A stretch of 64,000 bases of DNA. It comes from Pelargonium tetragonum. Lineage: Eukaryota > Streptophyta > Magnoliopsida > Geraniales > Geraniaceae. A program made the position numbers and the translations under genes. Of the stretch, positions 23,961 to 36,239 are shown in pieces. Position 1 is the stretch's first letter. Every line of letters begins with the position of its first letter. A model generated the notes under the pieces. The model did no database searches. It saw only the letters and a program-made list of their open reading frames with translations, and had not been told where the DNA came from. The DNA lies in assembly GCA_036897445.1 (NCBI GenBank), contig JAYMTL010000103.1, positions 1 through 64,000 on the forward strand, given 5' to 3'.

Positions 23961-24045
23961 GATTGGGTGCTTGTGTTATATATGCTCTATCTTATATATT
24001 ATCATGCGTTAACCTTCCTCGGTCCCTCCGGTTGGGTATAAACTT
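23961..24045 (+). repeat. Dispersed repeat family R, copy A
   Basis: The core CTTATATATTATCATGCGTTAACC followed by TTCCTCGG matches by eye the family core seen at 51.3, 52.0 and 52.7 kb: AT-rich TATATTATAATG, then GTTAACCT, then a C/T-G rich tail. The upstream GGGTGCTTGTG also fits the family. The copy is diverged. Its nature (old duplication, regulatory repeat or element fragment) is unknown. Confidence 0.4.
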
Positions 24046-24460
24046 ACCTAAAATTCTCTAGGGTTTCTTTTTTCTCTATCTAAAGTAGTAACAACTAAGG
24101 CAAAAAAAAGGAGTTGTCCTAAACAAACGAGTACAATTAATACAGAGGAACGAGGTAAACTCTTTAACAAAAAAGATTTTTTCCTGCATATAACTTTCCT
24201 CAGATTCTATATGAAGAATCGTACTCAACTTGGGATACCTATGACTTCCACTTGAAGATGCCTTTTTCGAAGTGAGACATTACTGAATTCCAAAACACAG
24301 AATATTTAAAAGAAGCTAGCCATGGAACTTACACGAATGATAGCCTGAGCCGGAATGAGCCCTAGTTGAAAAAAGTTGCATTTTAGAATGGGTATCCATT
24401 ACAGAAGGGGGCAGTTCCTATAAATAAGAGAATGTTTCCGGATTTTGGGATCTCTAAGTT

Positions 24461-25260
24461 TGGAGAATAAAGTACAATTTATATACAGTTAAAATAAAAA
24501 GATAAAGAGTAATACTAATAAATAAAACTATATATTACTGTCTAATACTCATGGGTATACAAATACTCTAAACTATTCTACTTTATACTAGTAATATACT
24601 TCTTTGCTTTGCTTATTATAGTTATAGGGGATCCAGATATAGGGGGGTCTTATGAGACATATAAACTCTTTTTGGCAGGGAAATGATCATACAATTAATT
24701 AGTTTTGTTATTCTTTAAATTTTTATAAAGTTTTTAGGTTTCCAATCAAAAGTATGTATATTTGGGACTTAAAAGTTTCTAGTTTCCAGTAAATGGAGTC
24801 GAGTGAAAGTCAGTTTATCGGGTTTTTGTTTTCGGTAAAGCCAAGATAGATAAAATGAAGTGATAGGAATAGAGTCAATTCAGGTATGATAGGCCTAGCT
24901 CAGAAGAAAGAGATTGGGTTTCAGAGAAAGGCCAGCCGGGCAAACAAGTTAAGAAGATAGAAAATTAGACTAGGAGTCAGTAAAGTAGTTTCAAAAGTGG
25001 GTAATAAAATAAAGGAAATATTGACGCAAAACAGGTAAAACATAGGGAAAATAATAAGTAAAAGCTTAAGAGATCTCTTAGAGAAGGCAGTTTTCTCTAT
25101 TCTGGATAGTAAATTCAGGATTCTTTGGTTTCCTATAAAAACCTTGTGAGTCTTTTTCCTTTTAAAGTCTTTACTTTTTACAAAGAAATCCAAGTAGTGG
25201 GAAGTGAGTTGTTGGAGTTAGTGTAGTAAGCTATTCTTATACAATCCTGCCTTAATTTAA
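24461..25260. other. Texture island, A/T- and A/G-rich, no convincing gene
   Basis: Palindromic motifs are infrequent here. A minus-strand frame at 24921-25193 (90 codons) would encode a Lys/Arg-rich N-terminal half followed by two hydrophobic stretches, but it resembles no known family and could be chance in T-rich sequence. Confidence 0.3.
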
Positions 25261-28200
25261 TTACATTACCTCACTTTGTTTACGTCGGTAAGAGTAACCT
25301 TTTTTTGAACCCCGTTTTTGCCCTATGCAATTCCGTTGTAGTAAGAAGATAAAGTCTGTCTAAGATTGGGAAGCGTATGACTCAAAAAAGAGAGAAACCT
25401 TTTGTATTAATCTCCTCTAGTTTAAGAGGGGCTCCCCCTGATTAGACTTCCCGTTGCCGATATTCTAAGCCCTTATCGAGATATTGAGAAGCTTATAGCC
25501 CCCCCACTTTAACACGTATAATGAGAAGAGTTATTTATTAGTACTTTTTATCCTTCTTTCAAGAACTTTTCAGGTGCCTTATAAATCTTTAAGAATTTTT
25601 CGAATCTATAACTATTGTGCTGAACTTGTAATTTATGTGTACCTTGTGACTTCTATTTTCTAGCTACAGAGTAACCCGTATCTACTGTATCTAGAGGAAA
25701 GGGAACTCCAACTTTGGGCAGTTTTGATTTAGGTCTTTAACTTCAGAAGGGTACTTATTCCTTTTTATTGCCTTGTTACTTGCCTCTAAAAAAATAGGAG
25801 GGTTTACTCAGCACCGGCATTGATTACTCCATTCCTTTTTTACGGCGCAGCTCTATTAAATTTTGTAATAACAGTTCCTTACAAGGCTAAACTTTGAAAG
25901 TTAGTAAGGTGCTAATAATCCTATGAAGCTCCAAAATCTTGTTGTAAGGAAATAGCCTCATAAAAAAGGGGATACTCCTGATAGCTTTCGCTGGAGTAGA
26001 GCTCAACTACTAAAATAAAAAAGGTAATGAAATTAAGGAAACCCAATGAAAAGTCTCATCGAGCAGGAAAACCCCAACCCCTCACTCTCAACAAATCCGG
26101 TAATACCAAAGTTCAAGCTTCCTGTTGCAGTCCCCGTATTACGTCTAAAGTAAAGAAACAGCGCTCTTTGGTCACCGTTAAACATAAAAAGAAAAACGCA
26201 AACTTGCAATCCGATTTACTATATTTATATACTTCTAAAGCCCTCCTAGTAGCATCCATCAACACAATAAGTGTATAGAATTTCTTGTTTCCTCAACTTT
26301 AGTAATAGACTCCAGATTCTTGAATAGAAGGGATCCATAAACGTAGTCCCCTGTTATATATACCGCAAAAGCCCTAGAGGCCCTTTCGAGCCCTTGTTTT
26401 TTGTGATACCAAAATAGATCTAAATAAGTGCCCTAAGCTAAAAATCCTATTGGGTTAACCCCACTTTATACGAATTCCCAGTAAAAGGACTAGATTCAAA
26501 CTCGTGCCCGTACTCCCAAAGTGGGAGCAAATTAACACTAATTATTGCGGGCATTCACACACCCAGTATATAGGTTAGGAACATCTAATACTAAAAAGCT
26601 TCTTCTAGAAACGACGCTGCACACATTTTGATCCAAAAAATTTAGGGATTCCTCGAAAGTTAGATCTTGTTTTGTAAGGTTTGGGCGAAATTCTATAACT
26701 TTAATGCCTATATTAGAATTAGAGCTCCGCTATAAAGATTAACCTAAAGCTCTGTACTATAATTAAGTGTTAGGCAATTTAAGTAAAAAGATCTTTGTTT
26801 TATTATAGACTTTTAACGCTAGGTATATACCTAGAAGTAAATTAAAGTCATGAAAAAAGTTTTGGTCCGAATTGAATTAATATAAGAGATCCTACAACAA
26901 TCAAATTAAAAACTCAAGAACCTTGTTACTAAAAAGGGGCAGGAGGCAGGAAGATTTTAGGTAATTGAATAGAGGTCTTATAAATCCAAGATTTTTGAAA
27001 GCTCTTAAAAGACTAAAGTCAGTAAAACTATAGCTACTAAACCGATATAGATGATACTCTCTTCAAAGGAAAAGGTAGCTACCGACTCTTCCTTTACTTC
27101 CTGAATTACCTGCACACTCTCAAAAAAGGACTTTCAGATACGAAAAGGGGCTCCGGTCGGAGGTTTTTGCTTCAATTTTCTATAATAGCTGGCTTATACT
27201 TACATCCGAAATAGTATAGAGGAATACCTAGACTTTCCCTCGCGCGAGGCGTTACTAAAGCCCCTTTTGACTTATGGTAGAAATCTCACATTTTTCAGAC
27301 TGTGTATTTTTCCAAGGAAGACTTTTTCTTCCAGGATTTCCTATGAATACAGAATCCACTAAAAAGTTAGTACATTTACAAAAAAAGGGGAGGCGCTAAT
27401 GCAAACTAAAGATCTTGTCAAATTTGACTTACTCCTCAGAAATAAGACAAAGCGCATAAAGTGCTAGAATTGAATTAACCACTTCTTTATTCCTCAATTA
27501 TAATAAGGAAATTCTAAGCTAGCATTGCAAAAGCAAGTTTTTATACAATAAAAGCGATTAATGACAAAGAAAGATTATACCTTACGTCTTAATAAATAGC
27601 AGCTCTTTCCGGGGATTTGAATCTTTATTTCTCAAATGAAAACAGTGATTTTAGGGGCTTTTTTTTTTAGCATGGAACATCAAGAAGGTCTCCTATATAC
27701 TTTGTTAATAACAAATATTTAAATTCCTAAGGATACTAGGATATCTTACTTTTCGAAGACTATAATCGCAGGGGGCCTCACAAGAGCAACCCTTTTTCTT
27801 GTAGACGCTCTTTACTACTCTTGTTAATATTCCGAAAACAGATACCCTTAAAAACTTAAAAAGAACAAAAACAAAACTGAAAAAAGGTATTATTCATAAA
27901 GGAGCCCCCTTTTTTGGTGCACCACCAAACTTACGATGCTTTCATACTGCCTTATACAACGAGATCTTTTCCTATAAAAAGCCGCTCCCATTTGAATTAG
28001 CTTAATAGCACCACATGCAATAAGGATTCTCCGAGTCTTTTTTAGTCTATAATACTTGGGTAATTTGAAAAAAAAAAAGCATAGAAAAGACTTTACTTAA
28101 TATAGATAGGACTTAACCTCTGAAATAAATAGTTATTAAATAGAATACGCCTGCCTGAACTGGGATTCTTGTGGAAGCTTTTCGATGGAACTTCAGTTAT

Positions 28201-30185
28201 TGAGTCCCCTCTTTTAAATTGTTCCGCTTTATTATAAGATCCTTGTCTGACTGTCTCTTATGAATAACGAGTATCCCATGGACATTTTATCTGATTAACA
28301 ACTATATAATTTATGAATAAAGTTTAGGATATAAATTCAATACTTTAAGGATAATGGTACTCTTTTCTAGTATAAGTAGTGCGTCTATTCTACTTTCTGA
28401 ACCTAATGGCTATACAAATTACTCTATGGAATTAGGACAAAGTTAACACTTATTAAATGAAGAATCTTATTATTATAAATAAACTAACATCTTTATCTGA
28501 CCTGGCTTATTTACCAGATTATGCTAAGACGGATTCAATATAATATGTCTATGTTTCTTTTCGGATTTTGGGTAAAAAGAAGTAACTAAAGCTAGGAAGA
28601 CCCTGAATAAAAAGGTATAAAGGACCCTATAAAAATGTTCTAAAACAAGCTTTAATTAAAAATTTGAGTTGCTAGACTAAGCCTAGTCCCATTTTTTATT
28701 AGTGCGATTTCTTTATGGAACTACAACAAGAAGGGTGGTGTTCAAAGTTTAAGATTTTTTTATATAATGAAGACTTACACTCGTATCAAAGGATCTAGAT
28801 AAGAAACAAGAGGGCTTCCTGTGAGTGTCGAGGAATTTCTCTCTATTGGGTAAGAAGATTTCATACTATACTAAGTTAATCTCTCTTAATAAATTGAAAC
28901 CACTAAAAAATTATAAGGAGGATCCTGTAAAAAAAGCATCCTAAGTACCCGAACCTAGCTTTGACCAAACTGAATATAAAATGAAGTGGGTACCTATTCT
29001 ATAAAAAGTTTTCGGAAAAAGTACAGGATAAAAAAGGGCTTATGCTGGCGGGTTACTAATACCCTGTCTAGTTCAGTTAAGGCGCTAAAAAAATCCAAAT
29101 AAAGTATTCTAAATTTTTTGCGAGGGAGTAGGGGGGTTAACTTATAAAAGGAATTCTCTCTCAAACACTAACGAAAGCTAGAAGAGACAAAGTAATCCTA
29201 GGTATCTCTTTGATTGACTCTTGCCAGTAATACTTAAAGGGGGCTCTCTACTTATATTATAGCAAAATTTTCCAACTAGCACGGAGCTTTTAGACTATAG
29301 ACCGCAAAACCACTGAATCGTGACGGGGCTGCTCCTAGAAAAAAAAAGGGGCGCTACAAAGGCCTTGTGATATCTCCGGCTCCTACTAAGCACAAAAAGA
29401 GAATAAGAAAACTTTATTAACTATAGCGAAAAAGCCTTTATCTTAAAAGTCTTCCTTTGTACCGGAACTAAGATTTTGGACAAAACTGAGCAATACCAGC
29501 TCCGAAAAAGATGTATTAAAATTCTGGGAAAAGAAGCACGACTTAACTACAGTAGAACCTGTAATAAAAAATAGTGTATACAAATCCAACTCCTTCTTAA
29601 AATTCTTCTTTTTATTTAGAAAGCGGGGTTCTCTTAAAGTGTAAACCAACTCTACTAGTGTCTGCATGGAAGTGGACCCCTGTGTTATGCTCAGGACAAG
29701 AATATTTTAATATTTAATAGAGTATAAATCTTTATATATTCAGTGATAGAGTATAAATCTTTATATATTCAGTGTAAGGAGGGTTCTTTTTTAAAAAAGT
29801 AGGGCTTTCAGGACCTGGTTGATAAAGCCTTTTCCTGGCAATCTGGGAGACTCTATAGAAAGATAGGAAACTGAAGCACTGCAGTACAATATTTGTTTAT
29901 ATTTAGCTTAGTATAACACATATACATGACAATTTGTGTAAACTATAACTTTGAGAATGACTACTATCTAAATCTAAAGAATTCCTTAGGACTCTATGCG
30001 AATTTTATACAGTTCTTAATTCTTGTACGGCACCTTACCACCTAGCAAAAGCGAAAGGTTTTTCTGAAAGAATTTAGATAGAATTTTTATGTCTCTAGTT
30101 TTTGAATCGGGTATTCTCTTTATTATAGGCTGTTGAAGTACTTTAAAAGTTTTAAATTAAAAAAATGAAAACCTTTTTTAAGTTT
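25261..30185. other. Gene-free interval
   Basis: The frame at 26027-26278 (83 codons) is strongly basic (Lys/Arg-rich) but has no recognisable ribosomal-protein signature. The frame at 29443-29667 (minus) is unrecognised. A perfect 29-bp tandem duplication lies at 29718. Confidence 0.5.
29718..29774 (+). repeat. Tandem duplication, 29-bp unit x2
   Basis: Unit TAGAGTATAAATCTTTATAT... (29718-29746) is repeated immediately at 29747-29774 with 28 of 28 compared bases identical. Perfect identity indicates a very recent slippage or end-joining duplication in decaying non-coding DNA. Confidence 0.95.
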
Positions 30186-30225
30186 ACCGGGATGCCGCAG
30201 GTTCGAATCCTTGCTGTTGGTATTT
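30186..30225 (+). pseudogene. tRNA T-arm / 3'-end fragment
   Basis: The sequence CCGCAGG-TTCGAAT-CCTTGCTG is a textbook tRNA T arm except for one extra T that disturbs the 3' strand of the stem. Upstream, where anticodon and D arms should lie, there is only A/T-rich sequence, so this is at most the 3' third of a tRNA. The isoacceptor cannot be told. Confidence 0.35.
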
Positions 30226-30980
30226 GAAGGCTGCTAACTCTTCTTTACTTTATAAAATTTAGAAAATAATGGATATTAAGCTTTTTTAGGATTCCCGGAT
30301 AAGTTATTATAGTGAGCGGGGTTTCAAAATAATTAAGGGCTTGACTTCGAGGTCCCATAACGCAAAAACAAGGTACTTTTACTTTCTAGTTAGAGTTCCC
30401 TATTAAGGCAATACCCGAGATTTAGTTACAAGGCTTTCTATAGCCCAGACTAGGAGCTGCGGAATCTAATACAAAATCTTCTTCTAATAAGGAGATTCAT
30501 ACTTTTGGGGTTTACCTTGATGTATAAGAGATAAAGTTTTCCGCTGAATATCCGGAATTTTCCGCTCATATAAATTACGAATCCGATATACTAATATAAA
30601 AGCGTACTTAGTAGCTTAAAAAATTTTAAGGTATTCTATAAAAGTAATATTTAGACTTCAATTAGACTAACAGCTAAGGGAGTATCTAGAGGAATTCTTA
30701 ATTATATAATATAAGAACCCAAAGGCTCAAGTAAGTCATTTTATGTCTATCTCAGTACCTAAGCGAGAAAGTATAAAAAAAAGTCCTAATTTTAAGAGTG
30801 TGGGATACTTAAGATGGTTGTATTCTGTCGTAGCAGTTTGTGAATAGTTTTGTGTTTCAAAGGAGCTTCTTTGACACCTTTTTAAAATATGGAAATAGAG
30901 TGGAGATGCTAAGGGTTCTTTCTATTGTCCCTAATCGACTTACGTTGCGACTCGTCGGAGTCCTCATTAAAAAATCTATA

Positions 30981-31032
30981 GGTAGACTTGAACCTTCAAA
31001 TTTCAAATACTCAAGATAACGCTTGGCCAAAC
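30981..31032 (-). pseudogene. tRNA relic, isoacceptor unclear
   Basis: On the minus strand a D-arm-like stretch, GTTT-GGCC-AAGC (paired, containing the usual GG), is followed by exactly 28 nt and then T loop TTCAAGT (30986-30992) with flanks GAAGG and CTACC. The spacing is canonical for a class I tRNA. The T stem keeps only part of its pairing, no clean anticodon arm is visible and acceptor strands are not recognised. It is interpreted as an old tRNA fossil similar in kind to that at 6751-6798. Confidence 0.35.
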
Positions 31033-34000
31033 GAGAATTGAAGATAAAAAACTCCTGATAGTTTCTTGTAATATATTTATTGTAACTAGATCTTTGTTTA
31101 GCTTTTAGTTGTATCGAGATAAGCGAACAAGCCTTCTTTTTTAGCGTTTAAGGATGGACCCTACTCTACCTAACAGAACTAGGATAACTTTTATTCTTCT
31201 AAGGAGGACTTCATATTTTTTTATTTACGTTAAAACTTTCCTAGTATAAGTCCTCCCGTTAGCTAAGCCTTTGTAGATCAGAAACACTTGTTATGATATT
31301 TCCAAATTAAAGCTTATGTACTAGTGCTTTTCTTGTTATAAAATTTTTTTGTATAGAATCTAACTTCAACAAATTTATATTAGCTTTCCGGCCTAGAATT
31401 TATCCTTCTTTTCAAACTCATAATATACAATCAAGGAAATTGCCTATTATGCATGTGGGTGACAAAAAAAATTCTTAAGAAAATGAACTACTACTAAACT
31501 AAAGGAGATCCCTAAAGTATCAAATTCCATAATGTAACATAGCTTTTAGTATTTGAATTCTTTCCTTTTTGTAAGTCCTTCTTTCGAAAAGAATACTTAT
31601 AAATAGCCCAGAATAGATTCTTAAATTTCTTTTATATATTTGATAAAAACTTCCTTAGATTATACTGGAATTTAGACTTTTTAGTAGCTTGTACTAGAAA
31701 GTGCTGGGAATGGAGGCTTGGCTGTTAAGTAAGCACTCTGTTCACAATATGACACAAAAATAAAAAAAAGGCTTTCCTTTATAGATCAGGGTACCCCTTA
31801 GAAAAGGGAAGAGGAATGCACGCCCCTGGGTGCTGGTTGATAACTGAGTATTAAAGACCAAGCCCAACCAGGAGCCCTTTTTAGGGGAGACTCTTTGGCC
31901 TAACTGTGTTATACACGTATCCCGTAAAATATCGTTGATAAGGTCCTCGTTTTGCTCTAATCCTATATAGGATACGTTCTAAGCATTGTTATACTAGGAG
32001 TGATAGTCTAAAAATTCCATAGAATTACAACCAATGTGAATCTTTTTCGAAGTAAAGGTAATATAAAACCCCTGGATACGATATAAGTTACCTGTGCAAT
32101 AAAGCTAAGAATCCGTACTCTAGGATAAGTAAAGTTTGATATGAATACATATGCAAGCAACCCCGCTCTTTACAAAAATATATACTCTAAGAGCCGGAAC
32201 CTACTCTGTGTCTAGTAAATTTAGAAATCTCAATATCTAGAATAAGGAACGCTTTAAATTGAAAGAGGAGGTAACTTCCCTTTACCATATAGCGAAATGC
32301 TTCCTTTTTCAATTTGTTCGCATAGGGACCCGTTCTTACAAAAAATAACAACAAGGCATCCTGGTGTCAGTTAAATAAAAAAACTCAAAGAGTAGGCTTG
32401 ACCTGCGATGCATATTAAGGAGTCCCGTGATAGGAGTAGATTCTGTATTTCAACATTATCACAAGTCCGTTTTGACTCTATCCTTGGAGGCATCTTAAGC
32501 ATTTTTCTATAATTAGAGCCCCTTTATCTATTTTTAATAATTCAATTACCCCTTTTTCTTTAAAAGCGGGAACCCCTTTGCTGGCTTTATTGGCAGTAAC
32601 CCTATCCTCAAAGAATAATATAAACTTCGAGTTTCTCTAAACAAATTAAGAACTTTATAGCATCGCTTTAATATTTATATATTAAAAAGTGAAATACCCT
32701 AACGAAAACGTTAGCCTCTACATCTTATCAAAAAAATCGAGGAAACCCTAGGGGCGCTCTATTAGCTTTCATTTTATACAAAACTATTTCTGGTAAGGGA
32801 ATTACTGGATAGGTATGGCTTTATCAGAACTAGCTAAAAAAAGACACGGGTAGAAGCGGATTTCCTTAATCTGTTAGGGATGCTCTTTTACTTTCAAAGG
32901 GGGCTTCTGGTATATAATAGAGCCCATCGGGTTTTTACAAAAAGTAAGTTATCTAAAAAGCTGGATTTCCAGTACTAAGGGATATGGGCACTCATAAGTA
33001 AACGGGGTCTGCAATCTAGGTGCGAAGCCCTTGTTATTAGTTTAAAGCGATAAGAGATTAGAGTTCCTAAGGGTAATAAGGGCTCCTTGTTCCAGATTCT
33101 GTGCCACTAAGGTCTTAATTTTAGTGAAATTTTCAGGAGTTGCATAAAGGGCAGGGCAATAGAGCACTCTTAACTCTTTCCGAAGCTGGTAATTGAAGGC
33201 AGTCTCTTGCGGGGGGTTGTCTTAACTAGAAAATACAAAAGAAGTTCTCTATTCCGGGGTTTTGTATTTAATAAGCTCTTTTGTGGATAGTAATAGTCAA
33301 GTTAGAGTTTTCTAATCGTTTTTATTGCATAAGGAAAGTTTTCCAGTCTTTCGTAAACACCTTACATACAAAGGAACCTGAAATTTTATTAGTTAACAAA
33401 GGGGCAGGGTTTGGATTATTTCTAAGGAATTGTAGGAATGAAAAGTAGACCCGTTTCTTGAGTCAAATCCTTTTCACAGAGGGTAATAATTAAAAAGGAA
33501 GCAGGCTATTCTATACCTTTTCTTTAACCTTTTTGAATGAAAGCGATTCTTTTATAATGTAAAATAGCTCTTCTTACTCTGGAGTTTTCCGTTTTTTAGT
33601 AGCTCTTTAGTATAAAAGTCTAAAGTAAGATTTGTTCCTTGTGTTTCCGGGTTTCTAAAGTCAAGACGCACCTGGGAGTTTTAAAGCTAAAGGCAATCCG
33701 TTTACAGTAAAAGTCCACTAGAAGAAATGCAAAAGTAAAATAGCTGCTCGAAAAGCTCTAAGAATTCTAGTAAGAAGTTAAAAAAAAAGTTCAATAGGTT
33801 TAATAGAAGACTTTGAAAAAGGCAAAAAGCTGCAAATTCTATTGGGAATGCCTCTTAGTAAACAAAAGTTCTTGTATCTGGTTTAGAATATGACCCTAAA
33901 AAAAAGGGTATACGCCGAGAAAAAGGACTTACTTTCTATTTATTATCTCTTTTTATTCCAGTAAACAAACACCACCAAGGTTTAGTATATCTTTTTACAA

Positions 34001-36239
34001 GAGATTCTTTTCTTTTTATTTGCATTCGAGCTCTAGTTGCTTTTTATATTTATATAAGGTATCCGATTCCGTGTAAAATGTAATTCGAACAGGAATTGAT
34101 TGGGACTTTTAATATTAAGTTATTAGTATTCTTGTTGGGTGACCCCGCTTTAGTTTTTGCTATAGCTATAAAGAAGCCCTTGCGCATTCTTATTAAATGA
34201 TAGAGTATAGGCATTTTCAGTGTCTTTGAATAGTCGAGTTTCGCTTTATCCCGGAACAAGAAGCTGATTTTGGGGTGAAATCGGTCGACATTTCTTTAAC
34301 GAGCCCCTTTTAGTATGGAGTACAGGGCGTGTATATTTTGTGATTTAATTCTTAACCTACTCAAGTCACTATTCCTTCTTAATCTTAAAAGGTTTACCCT
34401 AGCTCCAATATTCTAAACTATATGTTTTAAGTAAAGACTTTATATAGAAATACTAAAGCGTATTAAACCTAAAACATCTAGAATTGCTTAAAACAAGTGA
34501 AGTGAGGAGGTTCCCCCAAAAGTTTTGGTACATTTGAAGCTTTTTGTATTCGATTTTTTATTTTTATTATCCACTTTCTGAAACTAGCTTGCTTGCAAAA
34601 AACCCCTATTACTTATTGAATAAAAGTGCTTTTAGAAAGGTTAGAGATTCTAGATACAGATTTTTAAACCAAACTGACTGGAGAACTTATATTATAGAGT
34701 AAGCCCCCTTATTAATTACATTACCTGCCCTAAATACCTAATTGCAGTACTAAAAAGGGGAAACAGACTCCCGCTTGGGTTAGACAAAACTGGGCTCTTG
34801 CCTTCTTATATTTCCTTATTCACTTTTAACTGCCTTGCTTGGAAAATACCTTAATATCCAAAACTCTTTCTACTAAGAAAATCCCCTATATTTTTAAGGG
34901 ATTAGTTCCTATTTAAAGGAGATTGGAAACAGCTCTGATTAAAGACTCTGCAACAAGATCCCTTACCCGTTGTCAAATTCTTAGGATTCTAGCGTCAATT
35001 TTTACACTATAAGAATTTATTGTGTACTTTTTCTGTGTACAGTATAATCAGGCTTAGCTCCCTGTTAACTATAAAGTAGTAAAGAACACGAAAGCAAAGC
35101 ACTTTAAGAAGGTAAGGGGAATTTTACAGAATTGGGTGTCATTCAATTGGTTTATGCTTTATTATCTAAGGAATTGCTACAAGAAAAGACTCCTCAATGC
35201 AAAGTTAAGAAAGGATTGCAACCTCTCGCTTTTAGGATTTAGGAAAAGCGGAATTTCTTTATGGTGTGCTGTAGTCAAAATTATAGTCATAAGAAATTTA
35301 GAACTCGGTTGCATTAAAAAATGAAGGACACTTATAGCGGCAAAAGCAGTCCGTGAATTAGAATGTTTCAGCATAAAATGTGTAAGGAAAAGCACTAACC
35401 TTAACAACACACAAGAGAGAACCTCGTAGATGCATCTAGTCGCGAGTTTGTAAATATATAGGATTCCTCAAACCAGGTACGAGGTTGTTAACCTTAAAAA
35501 ATGACTAGGGGAACTCCCGAATTTCATTTTTCCACGATATCTTATAGCTTAAGAAATGGAAATAAATGAAAACTTAAGAATCCTTCAAGATTCTTGTAAA
35601 GGAAAAAGTCTTTAGTATTAAAACTTATCGAGTTGTTATATAAATCCGTATAAAAGTCGGGCAAAACCCTGTTGGGCTATCCTATATATTTATATTAGAA
35701 CCTGGAATTACCCTTAGCAGTGCCTTATACTTATCCTGAAGTAAGCTGTAAGGGCTACGTATCTTAAATGCTCTTAATATTATTTAGGGGAGGTTTTCGA
35801 ACCAAATAACTAAATGAAATACTGCTTAATTTCTAACTCGATATTGCGTAACTTATAGATACAAGGGATTCTAAAAGATAAATAAGGACTTCTTCTTTCC
35901 TCTTATTTCGGGGTTTCCTACGGGTTCTTGCCCTTTTGGAGGGAATCCGGCAATTTATAAGGTATTCTCGTTGCAAAAGTGTTGCTTCGGCCGATAAGTA
36001 TTTATTAAAAAGCAAGTTTATCAATCTACAATTGTGTTCCGTATTGTTAACAGTATGGGTTTTTCGCGCAGCACTGTATTTGTTATACAGCGACCGGGTT
36101 TTCTAGTTTTTATTAAATGAAGCCCTTTCAACTTGTACACCTCTTTGTTGTAAATCCTCGAATTCCTTGGCTTTGGGTCTTTTAATAAAATCTTTTGTCT
36201 ATTTATCTTTAGCTCTAAACTATCCCTTTCGAAACCAAG
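31033..36239. other. Gene-free interval
   Basis: Only short frames are present, including overlapping opposite-strand frames at 35136-35410 that are mutual shadows. Dense short palindromic motifs; no RNA gene recognised. Confidence 0.55.

Noticed and set aside
24330-24370. CCTGAGCCGGAATGAGCCC as a possible group II intron domain V
   Set aside because: It lacks the required 34-nt hairpin with a GNRA loop and the complementary 3' strand.
24921-25193. 90-codon minus-strand frame with a basic start and hydrophobic end
   Set aside because: Considered as a small membrane protein, but T/A-rich composition explains the residues and no homolog comes to mind.
26027-26278. 83-codon strongly basic frame, considered as a ribosomal protein piece
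   Set aside because: No recognisable ribosomal motif; A-rich sequence naturally encodes Lys, and context gives no support.
27600-27665. GGATTTGAATC as a minus-strand tRNA T arm
   Set aside because: No D-arm word at canonical distance and no stem pairing.
30515-30525. TATAAGAGA as a plant mitochondrial promoter core (YRTAAGAGA)
   Set aside because: No gene downstream, and such words are common in AT-rich DNA.
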